NCBI RefSeq assembly: GCF_036373705.1
Contig: NC_089858.1
Coordinates: 18,588,249 to 18,652,248, forward strand
Direction: 5' to 3'
Source: Amia ocellicauda
Lineage: Eukaryota > Chordata > Actinopteri > Amiiformes > Amiidae
DNA length: 64,000 nucleotides
This document shows, in pieces, positions 25,201 through 35,449 of the stretch. The number at the start of each line of letters is the position of its first letter. Within the stretch, counting starts at the first letter, position 1. Both the position numbers and the translations under genes were made by a program. The notes beneath the pieces were generated by a model, which saw only the letters and a program-made list of their open reading frames with translations, had not been told where the DNA came from and searched no databases.

Positions 25201-28200
25201 GAAAAAAGAACATTCACCTTGGACCACAAGTGGACCGGTCCTGCCACATGTACCTCATTTTCTCTGTTGTGATGTTCAATTATCTCATTCTGCTCTTGTG
25301 TCTACAAAGGTAAAGCTGTTTTTTCAACTTGGTATACTATGGCTTCTATGATTTCAGGGTACCCAATAGTGTCTTAGGAGTTTCAACAATATGATTAAAC
25401 CCCTGCTGAATCAATAGCAGATCCTGGGCTTGAACAAGGGACCTCCTGGTAACAAGTTCTTCTCTTTAACCCATGGAGCACAAACATTGCCAGTTAGTGG
25501 TGGTGCTATAGATCTGTAGTACCTTTTCAATTTCATCGAGGTAGCAATCAATGATGTCCCGTGGCTGTCCTGGAACCTGTGTCTCCTTGTGCTCAGTCAC
25601 CTTGATCAGTAAAAATGCCTTTAATTTGTTTCTGTTTTCAATGGCTTTCCAGAAGGGAAGAGGCAAGCTTCTAAGAAGGGGTATGGTATCATAAATCTGT
25701 GATTAAAAAAACAAATGCAAATATGTGTTTTGAAAACCTACATTGTAAGGTCATCAGTAAAGCAACAGAAAAAACAAAGTTTAAGTATAATCAGATACCT
25801 CGGATTATCATATACTGTAAATTATTGAAATGTCAAGGTGCCTAATGGATAAATCACAGGAATTAGTGCTCTTTTAATTGTCTTTACAATCTGTCTCAGA
25901 CTGAGGAGATCATCACCACAGTCTCAGTCTTGCAATATGACCCAGAGTAAAACAACAAGCACCTTAGTTTCCATAGAACAATGGTCAATGGCTATCATGT
26001 TTTTCATTGATAAGTGTTTAAATGGATTTTAAACTTTTGAGATTCAAGTCATTTTTACCAACCAGCATCTTTGAAAATCTACATGAATTTTGCTACAATA
26101 AACATACAAATACTATAATGGCCTTTAATGATAAATGTAATTAAATTTGACTCTTGTGTTTAGTTTACTGAAGATGATACATTTTTGGGAGCTTTCAGTA
26201 ATAAACAGGAAATGAGAAATTTCATAGAGCACACATACCATGCCCCAGGGTCCATTAATAATTTTTGAGGTTTCAATTATCATTTGCATCAGGGACTGGA
26301 AGGACTGGTCCTCATAGTTGTAGCGGGATCCAAGTAGGATGGCACAGATGACATTGGAAATTGCATTGTAGAACAACATTTGAGGGTCCAAGGACTGACC
26401 TGTCCACAAATTATATTTTTAGCAGGAGAGGGTTGGCCACCTTATTGTCTTTTGTAAATTTTATGCAAAGTGACATTTTGATCTGTATACATCATCCTCA
26501 TCATCATCTTTAATCAGCTTTAAGTGGTATTATTACTTTGCTGCAGATTAAGGTGCATTGTGCGAGTGGCGTGATGGGACAGGGGAACTGGGCTCTGAAG
26601 CCCATACCTGCAATCTTCTCTATGTATGAGCTGAGATGCGAAGTCTCCTCCAGGATCCTCTCCTCCATGGACAGCTTTCCCAGGCCGAAGTTCCTCAGAG
26701 TGGTCAGAGCGAACCGCCTCTGCTCCTTCCAGCTGGGACCGTATGTATTTATAATCACACCTGCAATGACAACCCAGCAATGAGGCAGCCTGCCCACAGG
26801 TTCGCAGTCTTATTCTGAAAATGCAGGGTCAAACACTACTCTCATTTTATAGAATATATTTTATCATAATACAAAGCAAGGAAAATGAATATTAATATTT
26901 TCTTATTTAAATAATATTATTACTATGGGCTCAAATTAGCACCATAAGTAACAAATTCAAAATAAAACAACATTTTCGAGTAAAAGTGAATAAATGGATG
27001 TTGAGATCAAAAATAGAACAATCAAAAGCAAAATGTATAGCATTGTAAACAAAAATCATTATATCAAAAGCAAAAAAAAAAACTTGAAAGCAAATAATTT
27101 TAAAGTGAGAGCAAAACTCAAATTTATTGAATCAATTTTGTTTATGCTCTTGCCTGGAGTCACTGCCTTTGGTTATGATACTAGAATCTTTGCTTTTGCC
27201 AGCGGATTCTTTGCTTTCGCTCTTTTTTTGTTATGAGTTTTGGCACAATTATTTTTTTCCTTGGGGGCAGGGTTTAGAGGGAGGCATAAATCATGGGTCT
27301 CAATTGGTCCACTAGGTTTGTGTGACAGTTCTTCCTAACCCAATCAATGAGTCGGTGAGCTGGTCTGCATTGGATTTTATGTTATTTGTGTGATTTCTGT
27401 ATGAGATGGAAAATCCCCACACTGAATCCCCCTGCCTTCTTCCACCCCACCCCCCCCCCTTGCATCAGCAAGGTCTCTCCCAGGCAGACATTTCAAGGCA
27501 GACAGGGGTTTCCAGATGTGCTGTCCAAGCTCTTTTGATGAAGCACAAAGAAACGGGCAACGCTGAAGACCGTAGACGCAGTGGTCGTCAAAGGAAACTT
27601 ACTGCAGCAGATGAAAGACACATCATGCTTACTTCCCTTCGTAATCAGAAGACGTCCAGCAGTGCCATCAGCTCAGAATTGGCAGAAAACAGTGGGACCC
27701 TGGTACACCCATCTACTGTCCGGAGAAGTCTGGTCAGAAGTGGCCTTCATGGAAGACTTGTGGCCAAAAAGCCATACCTCCGACATGGCAACAAGGCAGA
27801 AAAATGGCAGCATGTGCTCTGGACTGATGAGTCAAAATTTGAAATATTTGGCTGTAGCAGAAGAGCGGTACACAAATGAGTGTCTGCAGGCAACAGTGAA
27901 GCATGGTGGAGGTTCCTTGCAAGTTTGGGGCTGCATTTCTGCAAATGGAGTTGGGGGGATTTGGTCAGAATTAATGGTCTCCTCAATGCTGAGAAGTACA
28001 GGCAGATACTTATCCATCATGCAATAACATCAGGGAGGCATCTGATTGGACCCAAATTTATTCTGCAGCATGACAACGACCCCAAACATACAGCAAAAGT
28101 AATGAAGTACTATCTTCAGCGTAAAGAAGAACAAGGAGTCCTGGAAGTGATGGTATGGCCCCCACAGAGCCCTGATCTCAACATCATCGAGTCTGTCTGG

Positions 28201-28545
28201 GATTACATGAAGGGAGAGAAGCAACTGAGGCTGCCTAAATCCACAGAAGAACTGTGGTTAGTTCTCCAAGATGTTTGGCCCAACCTACCTGCCGAGTTCC
28301 TTCATAAACTGTGTGCAAGTGTACCTTGAAGAATTGATGCTGTTTTAAAGGCAAAGGGTGGTCACACCAAATATTGATTTGATGTGGATTTGTCTTCTGT
28401 TCACTCATTTTATATTTATCAATTAACTAAATGCAATCTACTAACATGTCTATTTTTGAAAGCATTCTTACTTTACAGCATTTTTTCACACCTGCTTAAA
28501 ACTTTTGCACAGTACTGCATGTATGTATGTATGTATGTATGTATG

Positions 28546-28607
<62 letters not shown>

Positions 28608-31034
28608 CATACACACACAGTCACCTCCAAATTTACTGGCATCATTGATAGAGATGAGATGAAAGGCTGTATAAAATAAACAAACAAATATGTAATATGT
28701 TATTGTTCTCCACTATTTTAACTTCTCTCTCACTGTCTGTGCATCGCTGAACAGAAGTGGAAGAGGTCCAAACTTCCAATCACTTTTTAAATCCTCTGTC
28801 AACAACCCCAGCAAAGCCCCCACAGAGCCCTGACCATCCCCTCCAGACCACTGCGGTCTGCCTGCGCCAGAAGACTAAGCTTGCCTCCTCTCCACTCCCC
28901 TTCCTCCAGAGCCCGCTCCTTTTCATCCCTGGCCCCTAAGTGGTGGAACAACCTTCCCATAGAAGTCAAGACAGCAGAGTCCCTGACCTCCTTCCAGCAA
29001 TTACTCAAGACACATCTGTTCAGACTCTACTTGTAATCTAGTAGTTTATTATCCTGTATGTTTTGACAAACCCCTTGCTTTGCATTACTAGTACTCACAT
29101 TGTTAATGATCCCTGCACTTACTACCTTTTACTATATAGGATCTAGGACTTGTATTTTTGACTGTATAGTACCTATAGACGTTTGTAAATTGGAATTTGT
29201 AAATTGTAAATTTGCATTATGCTCTGAATTGTACTGTATTTTTGCACTTTGTATTGCTCTTATGTTTTTTAAGTCACCCTGGAGAAGGGCATCTACCAAT
29301 AAATAAATAAATAAATAATAAAGTAGAAAGCAATTGTCTATAATTTTCATTAAAAAAATTCCGAAGCCACGAAGTTGCATGCCACTCAGTCGTATGGGTA
29401 CAATCAGTGGTAAAGCTAAAGATTTGTTGCATACTGGTGACATGGCAGACCAGCTTACCTGCTCATTGTGTTAGAAAGAACCATCACACAAACCTAGTGG
29501 ACCAATGGAGACCCATGATCTACGCCTACCTCTAAACCCCGCCTTCATGGAAAATTTTTGCCAAAACGTATAGAAAAAATAAAAACATGAAAAGTAAAGA
29601 AACCGGCTGCGAAAGCAAAGATTCTAGTATTGTAACCAAAGGCAGCAACTCTAGGCAAGAGCATAAACTAAATGAATTCAATAAATTTGAGTTTTGCTCA
29701 TGCTTTAAAATTATTTTGTTTTGCTTTTGATGTCATTATTTTTGTTTACAATTCTATACATTTTGCTTTCAATTGTTTTATTTTTGATCTCAACATCCAT
29801 TTATTCACTTTTACTCTAAAATTTTGTTACATTTTCAACTTTATTTTTCTTGTTTACAATATATTTTATTTTGAATCCGTTACTTCTGGCGCTAATTTGA
29901 GCCTGTAAATTACTCCTGCCACCTCATCAGGATAAACTTGTAAGAAACTTACAAACTTTTACCCTTGTATTTGTACTGTTTACTCCCATGTAATTAAATA
30001 TATGAATGACTCCAGAGAAGGAACAGTCCTGCTGTCCTGGTTGATTCAAATACAGAAAAAAAGTGACAATCACATGTGCCAAAAGAATAGCAAATGTCAG
30101 GCTTAGTGCTCCTGCAGTTCAGTTCCGGTGCACACAATTGACCGGATTTTCCAATACTGATAATTGATTTCCAGACCAGAAGTTTGAATTCATTTTATTA
30201 CATTTTTCCATTTCAAATTATTCACATATGGGGTATTTTAGCGGACATTTGGATCAAGAAGTTAAGATGTAAGAATATTACCTCTGATAAACATATGCAG
30301 CATTCTTACTAATTAGTAAATCCTTTAGAAATCATACACATTTTTTTGCTGTCGTCACTCTTACTTACCTTTATCCTCAAAAAAGTGGTTGATCAGCAGG
30401 CCCTGGGGTCTTGCAGCAAATTCAACTCCCCGAGTCATCAGGGCTTCCTTCACTGCCTGCAAACCATGCAGTAACACAACTGGCCTGCCCCCGAAATACA
30501 CGCTGTACACTTTCCCATAGCGCTTGGAGAGCTGTACAGCACAGACAGAGAGAGTGGTGGAACACTCTGAATATGGATCCACACAAAACGAGAGAGAGAT
30601 AGACAGAGAGAGACCCTGCCCAGCCCACACTGAGAGAACCAGAGAACTGCTCTCACACCATCAGACCCACAGTGGAAGATCACCCATAACAAGACAGGGT
30701 CTTAAGAAAGGGTCTTATGCCACCCTTTCATATCATGTGGTTCTTACCTTTCAGTGTACAACCTTATATCACAGTTCAGTATTTCTGAAATTCAGAAAGC
30801 AAACTTCCACTAGACACTGTGTCTTTCAATTCACTCAGAACTTTTTGTTATTTTCAGCCTTTTAATCCATACCTTTTCAAAGTCTTTCATGGGGTTCTTC
30901 AGGTTGAGTTGCAGAAGATTCCCACATATTGGAAAAAGCTGTGGACCAGGTGGAAAATTCTTGGGCCTCCCTGTCTTCCACAGGAAATAGAGGAGGAGAA
31001 GCCCAGCCCACAGGAGAAAGAGCAAGCCCAGCAT
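13249..31034 (-). CDS. Cytochrome P450 family 2 (CYP2J/2N/2P/2AD-like), nine exons, complete
   Basis: Haem monooxygenase of the endoplasmic reticulum, using P450 reductase electrons to oxidise fatty acids, steroids or xenobiotics. Minus-strand coding exons: 30873-31034, 30369-30531, 26608-26760, 26239-26399, 25523-25696, 25025-25163, 16538-16725, 14600-14741, 13249-13442. All introns are GT-AG with matching phases. Sizes of 163, 161, 188 and 142 bp match the usual CYP2 exon pattern. The joined frame is 491 aa without stops. It shows an N-terminal membrane anchor (about 2-18), hinge PPGP (29-32), I-helix AGTDTT (294-299), K-helix EVQR (351-354), and haem loop [12 protein letters not shown] with Cys432. 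I chose ATG 31034 because the further upstream in-frame codon is GTG and the anchor begins here. The PERF position reads PSNF, which is divergent. Introns 2, 6, 7 and 8 are swollen by transposons. The subfamily cannot be fixed without alignment; the gene looks functional. Confidence 0.94.
13634..14565 (-). mobile_element. Degenerate Tc1-like element in CYP2 intron 8
   Basis: Terminal inverted repeats are readable: left CACCAATCAGCCATAAC after TA, right (reverse complement) CACCGATCGGCCATAATG. On the minus strand at 14248-14448 is the transposase N-terminus ([18 protein letters not shown], helix-turn-helix). Most of the DDE domain is gone; about 370 bp (13830-14205) of unrelated sequence sits between two copies of TGGATCGGAC. 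The right end stops about 34 bp from the exon 8 splice donor. Confidence 0.85.
14817..16424 (-). mobile_element. Full-length Tc1-like transposon (1.6 kb) in CYP2 intron 7
   Basis: Flanking TA dinucleotides (14815-14816, 16425-16426) and inverted repeats about 170-180 bp long begin CAGTGCATCCGGAAAG (left) and CAGTGCATGCGGAAAA (right, reverse complement). The element is nearly all of this 1.8-kb intron, so the intron was previously under 0.2 kb. Both ends are present; its transposase frame is broken (next entry). Confidence 0.95.
15032..16010 (-). pseudogene. Tc1-like transposase, inactivated by a short deletion
   Basis: The first part (15579-16010) carries the paired helix-turn-helix DNA-binding region ([15 protein letters not shown] and a second HTH). 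The second part (15032-15502) carries the catalytic core with [21 protein letters not shown] (second Asp) and [11 protein letters not shown] (Glu). Between RNK and the expected IELFG segment the usual WSDET block with the first catalytic Asp is absent, and the frame shifts to a stop. The remaining sequence at 15503-15578 still reads as [19 protein letters not shown] in another frame. Hence no active enzyme. Confidence 0.9.
16860..17885 (+). mobile_element. CR1/Rex1-like LINE ORF1 fragment with SGNH esterase domain
   Basis: Plus-strand frame at about 17550-17870 reads [13 protein letters not shown], then [16 protein letters not shown] (GDSxL-type nucleophile block), [11 protein letters not shown], and [14 protein letters not shown] (GTND block). 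This is the esterase domain found in ORF1 proteins of CR1-clade LINEs. Upstream (about 17225-17500) is a coiled-coil-like stretch ([18 protein letters not shown]) with stops, and a possible 5' UTR before it. The copy is cut off at about 17885 by a Tc1 end. A related ORF2 piece lies at 22700-24750 in the same orientation. Confidence 0.7.
17885..18524 (+). mobile_element. Truncated Tc1-like element, 3' half
   Basis: Plus-strand translation shows [18 protein letters not shown], then [21 protein letters not shown], and [18 protein letters not shown], i.e. the catalytic half of a Tc1-like transposase with frameshifts. It ends in a recognisable terminal repeat GGATTATTAGGAACACC (reverse complement) just before 18524. 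The left end and DNA-binding half are absent. Confidence 0.85.
18516..21120 (+). mobile_element. Ty3/gypsy LTR-retrotransposon internal region, degraded
   Basis: Order on the plus strand: Gag-type zinc knuckles ([14 protein letters not shown] at about 18630), aspartic protease (LDTGA at about 18795), reverse transcriptase and RNase H (19200-20636), then an integrase N-terminus with an HHCC-type finger (HHGHQ..CDIC at about 20710-20825). Frame changes at about 18970 and 19200 and several stops after 20636 disable it. The integrase core is mostly missing. No 5' LTR is seen. Confidence 0.9.
19200..20636 (+). pseudogene. gypsy reverse transcriptase-RNase H frame (478 aa)
   Basis: The longest open frame of the window. 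RT motifs: [34 protein letters not shown] (catalytic Asp) and HADDILVFG (the DD pair; Tyr/Met of the usual YMDD/HMDD is replaced by HA). RNase H motifs: [20 protein letters not shown] and HTDHKPL, then a chromo/linker-like [16 protein letters not shown]. The frame is intact but its protease and integrase neighbours are broken, so it is a relic. Confidence 0.9.
21150..21345 (-). mobile_element. L2-tailed repeat (LINE 3' end or SINE)
   Basis: The plus-strand sequence ATTAGCAGACGCCCTTATCC, read in reverse, is the well-known L2-type 3' end (GGATAAGGGCGTCTGCTAAT) followed by TAAATAAATAA. A second copy with the same 200-bp body is at 32125-32350, and plus-strand relatives are at 28780-29330 and 12580-12960. 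Confidence 0.8.
21690..21850. repeat. 21-bp minisatellite
   Basis: About seven imperfect units of the form GTATGCATTTCAGTATATAGT. The period of 21 bp gives a repeating 7-residue antisense frame (HTLYTEM), which is an artefact. Confidence 0.9.
21860..22695 (+). other. Possible 3' LTR of the gypsy relic
   Basis: T/G-rich, non-coding stretch downstream of the gypsy body. It has AATAAA at about 22453, a GT-rich run and a terminal AGAGGGGGGCGCTACA-like sequence, in the right place and orientation for a 3' LTR. No matching 5' LTR is present to confirm it. Confidence 0.3.
22700..24750 (+). mobile_element. CR1/Rex1-like LINE, 3' part with reverse transcriptase
   Basis: Plus-strand ORF2 remains: a degraded linker (22700-23200), then RT in two frames (23205-23690 and 23687-24340). 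Motifs: [61 protein letters not shown] (catalytic Asp), [11 protein letters not shown] and [10 protein letters not shown]. The C-terminal part (24350-24690) and the 3' end GAATGGCCTCCTCTTGTTTG with TTCTTATGTTTCTTATGT follow. The endonuclease is missing, and a frame change at about 23687 and several stops inactivate it. Confidence 0.88.
27400..28518 (+). mobile_element. Tc1-like transposon, left end missing, nested in the foldback element
   Basis: Transposase in three frame segments: N-terminal HTH ([19 protein letters not shown]), then [13 protein letters not shown] (first catalytic Asp), [22 protein letters not shown] (second Asp), [11 protein letters not shown] (Glu), ending near CASVP with a stop at 28327-28329. 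Two compensating frame changes near 27870 and 27950 break it. The right terminal repeat AAACTTTTGCACAGTACTG is present at about 28499-28517; the left one is not. Confidence 0.88.
28518..28612. repeat. (ATGT)n / (TA)n compound microsatellite
   Basis: About eight ATGT units, then about 50 bp of TA, then CATA/CA units, starting exactly at the end of the Tc1 copy. Confidence 0.92.
28780..29330 (+). mobile_element. L2-like LINE 3' end
   Basis: Plus-strand translation in pieces gives the usual C-terminal remnant (LWNNLP-like, then LLKTHLF-like) of L2 ORF2. The 3' UTR ends CACCCTGGAGAAGGGCATCT followed by AATAAATAAATAA, the L2-type tail. Confidence 0.8.
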
Positions 31035-31073
31035 TGACCCAAATGTGTTATTCCACTGCACTCCACAAGCCTG

Positions 31074-31079
31074 TATATA
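31074..31079 (-). promoter_or_regulatory. TATA-like box of the CYP2 gene
   Basis: TATATA on the minus strand about 40 bp upstream of the chosen ATG (31034). It would place a start site very near the ATG, giving a short leader. Suggestive only. Confidence 0.4.
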
Positions 31080-31089
31080 GGTAGCACTG

Positions 31090-32120
31090 GACTCCTCCTT
31101 TACTGTTGTTCATTGGTTAATAGGCACAAAGCATGATTTATTTGTTGCGGTGGGGGGGGGCGGCTGCTGAAGCTTTGTTGAAGTGCCCAAAAACAGCATG
31201 CACAAGGTCCTAAAGCCTGCAGGTTACTTTTTCTGCTTATTGGTGGATTTAAAAGTTATTTGATTGTAACATTTTCAGTTTGATTGTAACATCAATGGGA
31301 AATGCTTTGAGCTGGTGGGGGACGCTGTCAATATTGTTGTGTTCTATTTAACAGGTAACAATAAACAAATGTATCCTGTTTACATTAAAACTAGTCTAGT
31401 TGAGCAACTCACTGCTTTATTTAAAGGCCAGCAAAAAATGCTTCAGGTTTGTGTGGTGGCTCTCAAACTGATTTCGTATTGGCAAAAGTGGCTCCTCTCT
31501 CATAATTAGTGAAGATCACTGGTATAACATATGTGAACCTTCCCCAGTACACACATTATTCATTGTATTAGGCAAACAGTAGCATAACATGCAGTTTGGG
31601 AGAGAAACAGTTATCGTATCCAGGGAGATACCCCTCCATACTTAACATTATAAAAAAGTAAGGCTTCTGAACCTATTGTACAAATGTTGGGGAAATGACA
31701 GCAATGCAGTCTGGGGGCTCCTGCAGGCCCTGCCTCCTGCCAGGAAGACCACCTGGAAGAGGTGGAGAGGGGCTGACCCACATCCTCTTTGTTTGGGAAC
31801 AATGTTCTCCCCTCCCTGCCATACTGGGAGCAGCTGGTTGCTTTCAAACTGGCTCATTGTGTATTCATGGCATATGGTAGACATTGAGGAAGGACAAAGT
31901 ATCTCCTGCTAATTATTTAGATTTCCAATAATTAATTTACACAACCAAAGATGTGTGAAAAAGACTCACTCCCCAGGGGAAAGAGGTTAAAAAGACACCT
32001 CTCTGCTAGTCTGTGGCTGGTTTCCCTGCACTTCCCTGCTCAGCACTGCTCAGTCCACCTCTGTACCGTGACCTGCAGGAGGGAGAAGGGAAAGGAGGAG
32101 GGGTGTAGTAATACAATGAT
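31090..32120. other. Upstream flank of CYP2, no gene seen
   Basis: Gene-free; short overlapping open frames only, including a G-run at about 31150. Confidence 0.4.
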
Positions 32121-32124
32121 TATT

Positions 32125-32350
32125 ATTATTATTTATGTATTTATTAGCAGATGCCCTTATCCAGGGCGACTTACAAAATATAAGAGCAATATAAAAGTGC
32201 AATACAGTATAGAATTACAGATCAAAACACAGTACAAATTACAAGTTCAAAATGACATAAATGCATAAGAAAATATACAGTTAATACAAGTCTTACATCC
32301 TTGATTTATTAGCTAATAATTGTAGATAAGATGTGAAGTCATTGTAAATA
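32125..32350 (-). mobile_element. L2-tailed repeat, second minus-strand copy
   Basis: Shares about 200 bp with 21150-21345, including AGCAGATGCCCTTATCCAGG at the tail and ACAAGTTCAAAATGACATAA in the body. Confidence 0.8.
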
Positions 32351-32359
32351 GCTCAGGGG

Positions 32360-33435
32360 AAGGGGATAGTGATTCAACAGAAATGTATTGATGGTAAAAA
32401 TATAAAGGCACACCAAACTTTATTTGCAAAGAACATGATTTAGAAACACAGCTTCCAATACAAATTGCAATTAAACAGGTTACTATTGTAGTAGTAACTA
32501 TAAATGCTAAAGGTGACTAAAGATCATTGTCTCTCTAAAGACCCCAGTGCTACAGAGTCGTTGAAATGTCATTGAAACACAGAGCCAGTGGTGTGGAGCC
32601 ACACAGCACTTTTGAAGTTCGCTGTCAGTCTACTGAGGAACTCCAGACCAGGCCATGTCCAGTAGCAGAATGGAATGGTAACATAGGAAGACATAAGTAG
32701 GTCAGGCTGAATTTGGAAGGAGAGACGACCCCTGTGTGCAGCTCTGTGGCTGTGTGTCACTGCCTCTTCTCCAGCCAGGAGCACAGCGGGACTGCAGAGT
32801 GGCCTATGATGGGCCCCGCGCTCCCCTGACCTCTGCCCAGTTTGCGGGTCACTGGGTTTGCGCATCGGAGCCTTCTGATGTCACTTAGTGGGAACATCAC
32901 TAAGGAGCCAGGGAAACAGTCAGAGTGTCATTGCTCACTGGAGTAGAACACATTCAAGTTATCCATGAAAATAATAAAGAAAGGAAAGAAATAGATAATA
33001 GACAGAACAGTATAAGTCACACCTACTGTAAAGCATGAGGTTGCAGACTCCCAGCACCCTGATAATAAACCAGCAAGGCAGGCTGGGTCTTCTTATCAGC
33101 ATCACCAGAAACCTGAGACGGGGCGCAAAGTCTCTGTGTTTGCCTGAAAAAGTTGTTTAGGGACTTTTCTGGTTTGGAGGGTTGGGGCCTTCAATGAGAG
33201 TGTCCTTCTGCAAGATTGCTGGGTATCTCTAAAGTGAGTTTTAGCCCAAGTACTCTGAATTTAAACCTTTTCCTCTAACAGCCAATAAGTCCCTTTATTC
33301 AGAGGAAATAGTTTTTCCTGCTCCTTGGCTTTCTCTGTTCCTTAAAACTCGCTGCAGTGTGGCGTTCAGGAAAGAAAAAAATAAGGAAAAAATCCATTTT
33401 GGTGCATGTCTGAAATCCGTTGAAGTCCTGTGATA
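32360..33435. other. Gene-free stretch
   Basis: No coding exon or repeat recognised; a minus-strand frame at 32569-32865 has no family resemblance. Confidence 0.4.
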
Positions 33436-33439
33436 TTAA

Positions 33440-33667
33440 AGGGGAGCTCCACCGAAATTCCATAGTTTCTCAGGTTATTCTATAAATAGAAACATATTAT
33501 TTTTCCATCACCCTATTTTTCTGAAAGAATTATTGGTTTGTAGTCATAAAAAGTATATTTCACCATCAAGAACTGTTGCTATTATTTTACATTATTACTT
33601 TTTTCCGAGGGACTGCTGTGTAGGCTACAGCAGAGTGGGAACTGTGGAATTTTGGTGGAGTTCCCTT
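33440..33667. mobile_element. TTAA-flanked MITE (228 bp), piggyBac-like target
   Basis: TTAA at 33436-33439 and 33668-33671 brackets the element. The ends are inverted repeats of about 30 bp: left AGGGGAGCTCCACCGAAATT, right (reverse complement) AAGGGAACTCCACCAAAATT. There is no coding capacity. TTAA duplication is typical of piggyBac-type elements, but the superfamily is inferred from that alone. Confidence 0.75.
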
Positions 33668-34019
33668 TTAAGTCAGTTTTCTAAAAAAATAAAATATAAA
33701 TTACTGCACAGTTACAGTAGTCTCTTCTATGCTTGTGTCACAAACAACTATTTGACCAGAGAAATTAAGCAAGTGATCCAATTATCACAATGTAAAGAGA
33801 ATCACTTGACTACAACAATATAGCTTAAACAAAACAGAATCATAACTTAATTTATAACATATCAGTGGAAATAATCACAAGAAAACATAGATACTTGTAT
33901 GGCCTTTAAAGGGAAACTTTAAAGGGTACTGTAATTGGGTCTCTATAATTATGGTTTTGTGTGTCTTTATTATTGTTAATAATTTAACTATAATGCATAG
34001 GTTATAGTGTATACATAAG

Positions 34020-34195
34020 CAGTGGTGATTTTAGAGTATGTGGGGGCTCCAGGCAAAATAATTTCTGACGGTGTTGGTATCCCGTGAGAGCGGGGTGGGG
34101 AAGGGGGGAAGGGGGGGGGGGTCCCATTTGCTGCCCCCCCCCAGCCCGGGGCCCCAGGCAATTGCTGGGATGCCTACCCCCTTGCAACGCCCCTG
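34020..34195. mobile_element. hAT-like MITE, copy 2 (176 bp) with perfect 8-bp target duplication
   Basis: TACATAAG is repeated exactly at 34012-34019 and 34196-34203. Ends: left CAGTGGTGATTTTAGAG, right (reverse complement) CAGGGGCGTTGCAAG. The interior is G/C-run-rich with the same GGCAATTGC / GGGGCCCC blocks as copy 1 at 7802-7969, in the opposite orientation. Confidence 0.87.
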
Positions 34196-34204
34196 TACAT
34201 AAGA

Positions 34205-35440
34205 GGTATACACTCTTCTGGATTCTGGATTAATTCTATCATATAAGCAACTTTTAAAACTTAAAAATATAAAACTTACCAAATAATGGTGGAAGTCAAA
34301 AGCCAGCATGTCTGTACCTTGAGGGTTTCAGGATCTGTTGTATTATAACTTCACCAGATTTGTCATCTATGCAGCAAGTTCAGTTGAGTGAATGTTTACA
34401 TTTCAGTTTGGACAAAACATGATAAGCAATAATTATGATCATGGTGGTGTAGTCACCTTAGGCAGGAGTGTTGGGACAGCATTTATTTTTAAATGACCCC
34501 TGTTATGCAAAAGACAAGTTCCTATTTCCTTAGCAAAGACATTTAGTTCACGAAATCATCCACTATAACATCTCATACAACCTAGCATAGGTGAGTGAGA
34601 TGATTCTAGTGATGCAAATGTTAGATGGCACTGGGATCAAAGTGATCACTGCAGATTCCAGATTGTTTCCTTTTTCAGAATGACAGATTGTATACTTGCA
34701 CATATAATTTTCACAGCACATTAATCTCCTCTTTTGTAAAAAAAATAATAACTATCCTCTCTAATCTGTTTTTCCCACAACCATGGACACAACAACACAT
34801 CATGTTGTCTTAGAAAACCATAATTACTATAACGGAGTAAAAATATGGAGTGTTGGAAAGAATTCAATCAGCTTTAATCAGCTTTCTTTTCAAATGAATT
34901 CAAATGGAGACCCTGCAACTGGTTTGGACCACGAGAGCCTATTGATTCCCTGGTTACAAGCAGTTATATTGCTTGCCAAAAGGGGTGATCTACAGAAGGA
35001 GGGAGCAGTCTCCTCTCTTCCTATTGGAGCAAGCAGTGGTACAGAAGCAAAAACAGCCAATAATACAATTAAACCGTTTTATATATTATTGAAGGTCCGG
35101 CAAAGTTTCACAACTTGTTTACATCTAATACTAGAAACATTGATCTCACATAGATATAGAAGTTACTCAGTAACTGGTTTCAAGGTCTTGTTTCCGTCGA
35201 ATTTGGTCAAACTTGACAATAATGAACAGTAGGACAGAATGTTTCTTGCATGTAAGCAGAATTAATCTCATACACAGAATAAAATCAATGATTATATGTA
35301 TTCAGAAAAGCACTGATCATTCATATTAAAAGCAATGGTATAAATATTTTAAAAAAGCATTGATCATTCATATTAACCCTTCAAGGAAACATTAAAACTC
35401 AGTAGACTTGATAATAAGGATTCTAGTTGCCACAGTATGT
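34205..35440. other. Gene-free stretch
   Basis: No gene recognised. The 149-codon frame at 34783-35232 has no motif I know and an A/T-driven composition; I do not call it a gene. Confidence 0.4.
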
Positions 35441-35449
35441 ACTGTAATT

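Larger units (their letters stand above)
26928..29903. mobile_element. Long-inverted-repeat (foldback) element, 3.0 kb, in CYP2 intron 2
   Basis: The arms at about 26928-27370 and 29443-29903 are inverted copies over roughly 440 bp. Outer ends read GGCTCAAATTAGC on both sides. Shared inner blocks include TTTGCTTTCGC/GCGAAAGCAAA and the pair CCACTAGGTTTGTGTGA / TCACACAAACCTAGTGG. The interior contains a Tc1 relic, microsatellites and an L2-like fragment. I see no convincing target duplication and no transposase of its own, so it may be a non-autonomous foldback element with later nested insertions. Confidence 0.8.

Noticed and set aside
32569..32865. 98-codon minus-strand frame upstream of CYP2, considered as a further P450 exon
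   Set aside because: No P450 motif and no fitting splice sites; the nine-exon gene is already complete.
34783..35232. 149-codon plus-strand frame starting with ATG
   Set aside because: No recognisable domain, AT-driven composition, no splice or poly(A) context; likely chance.
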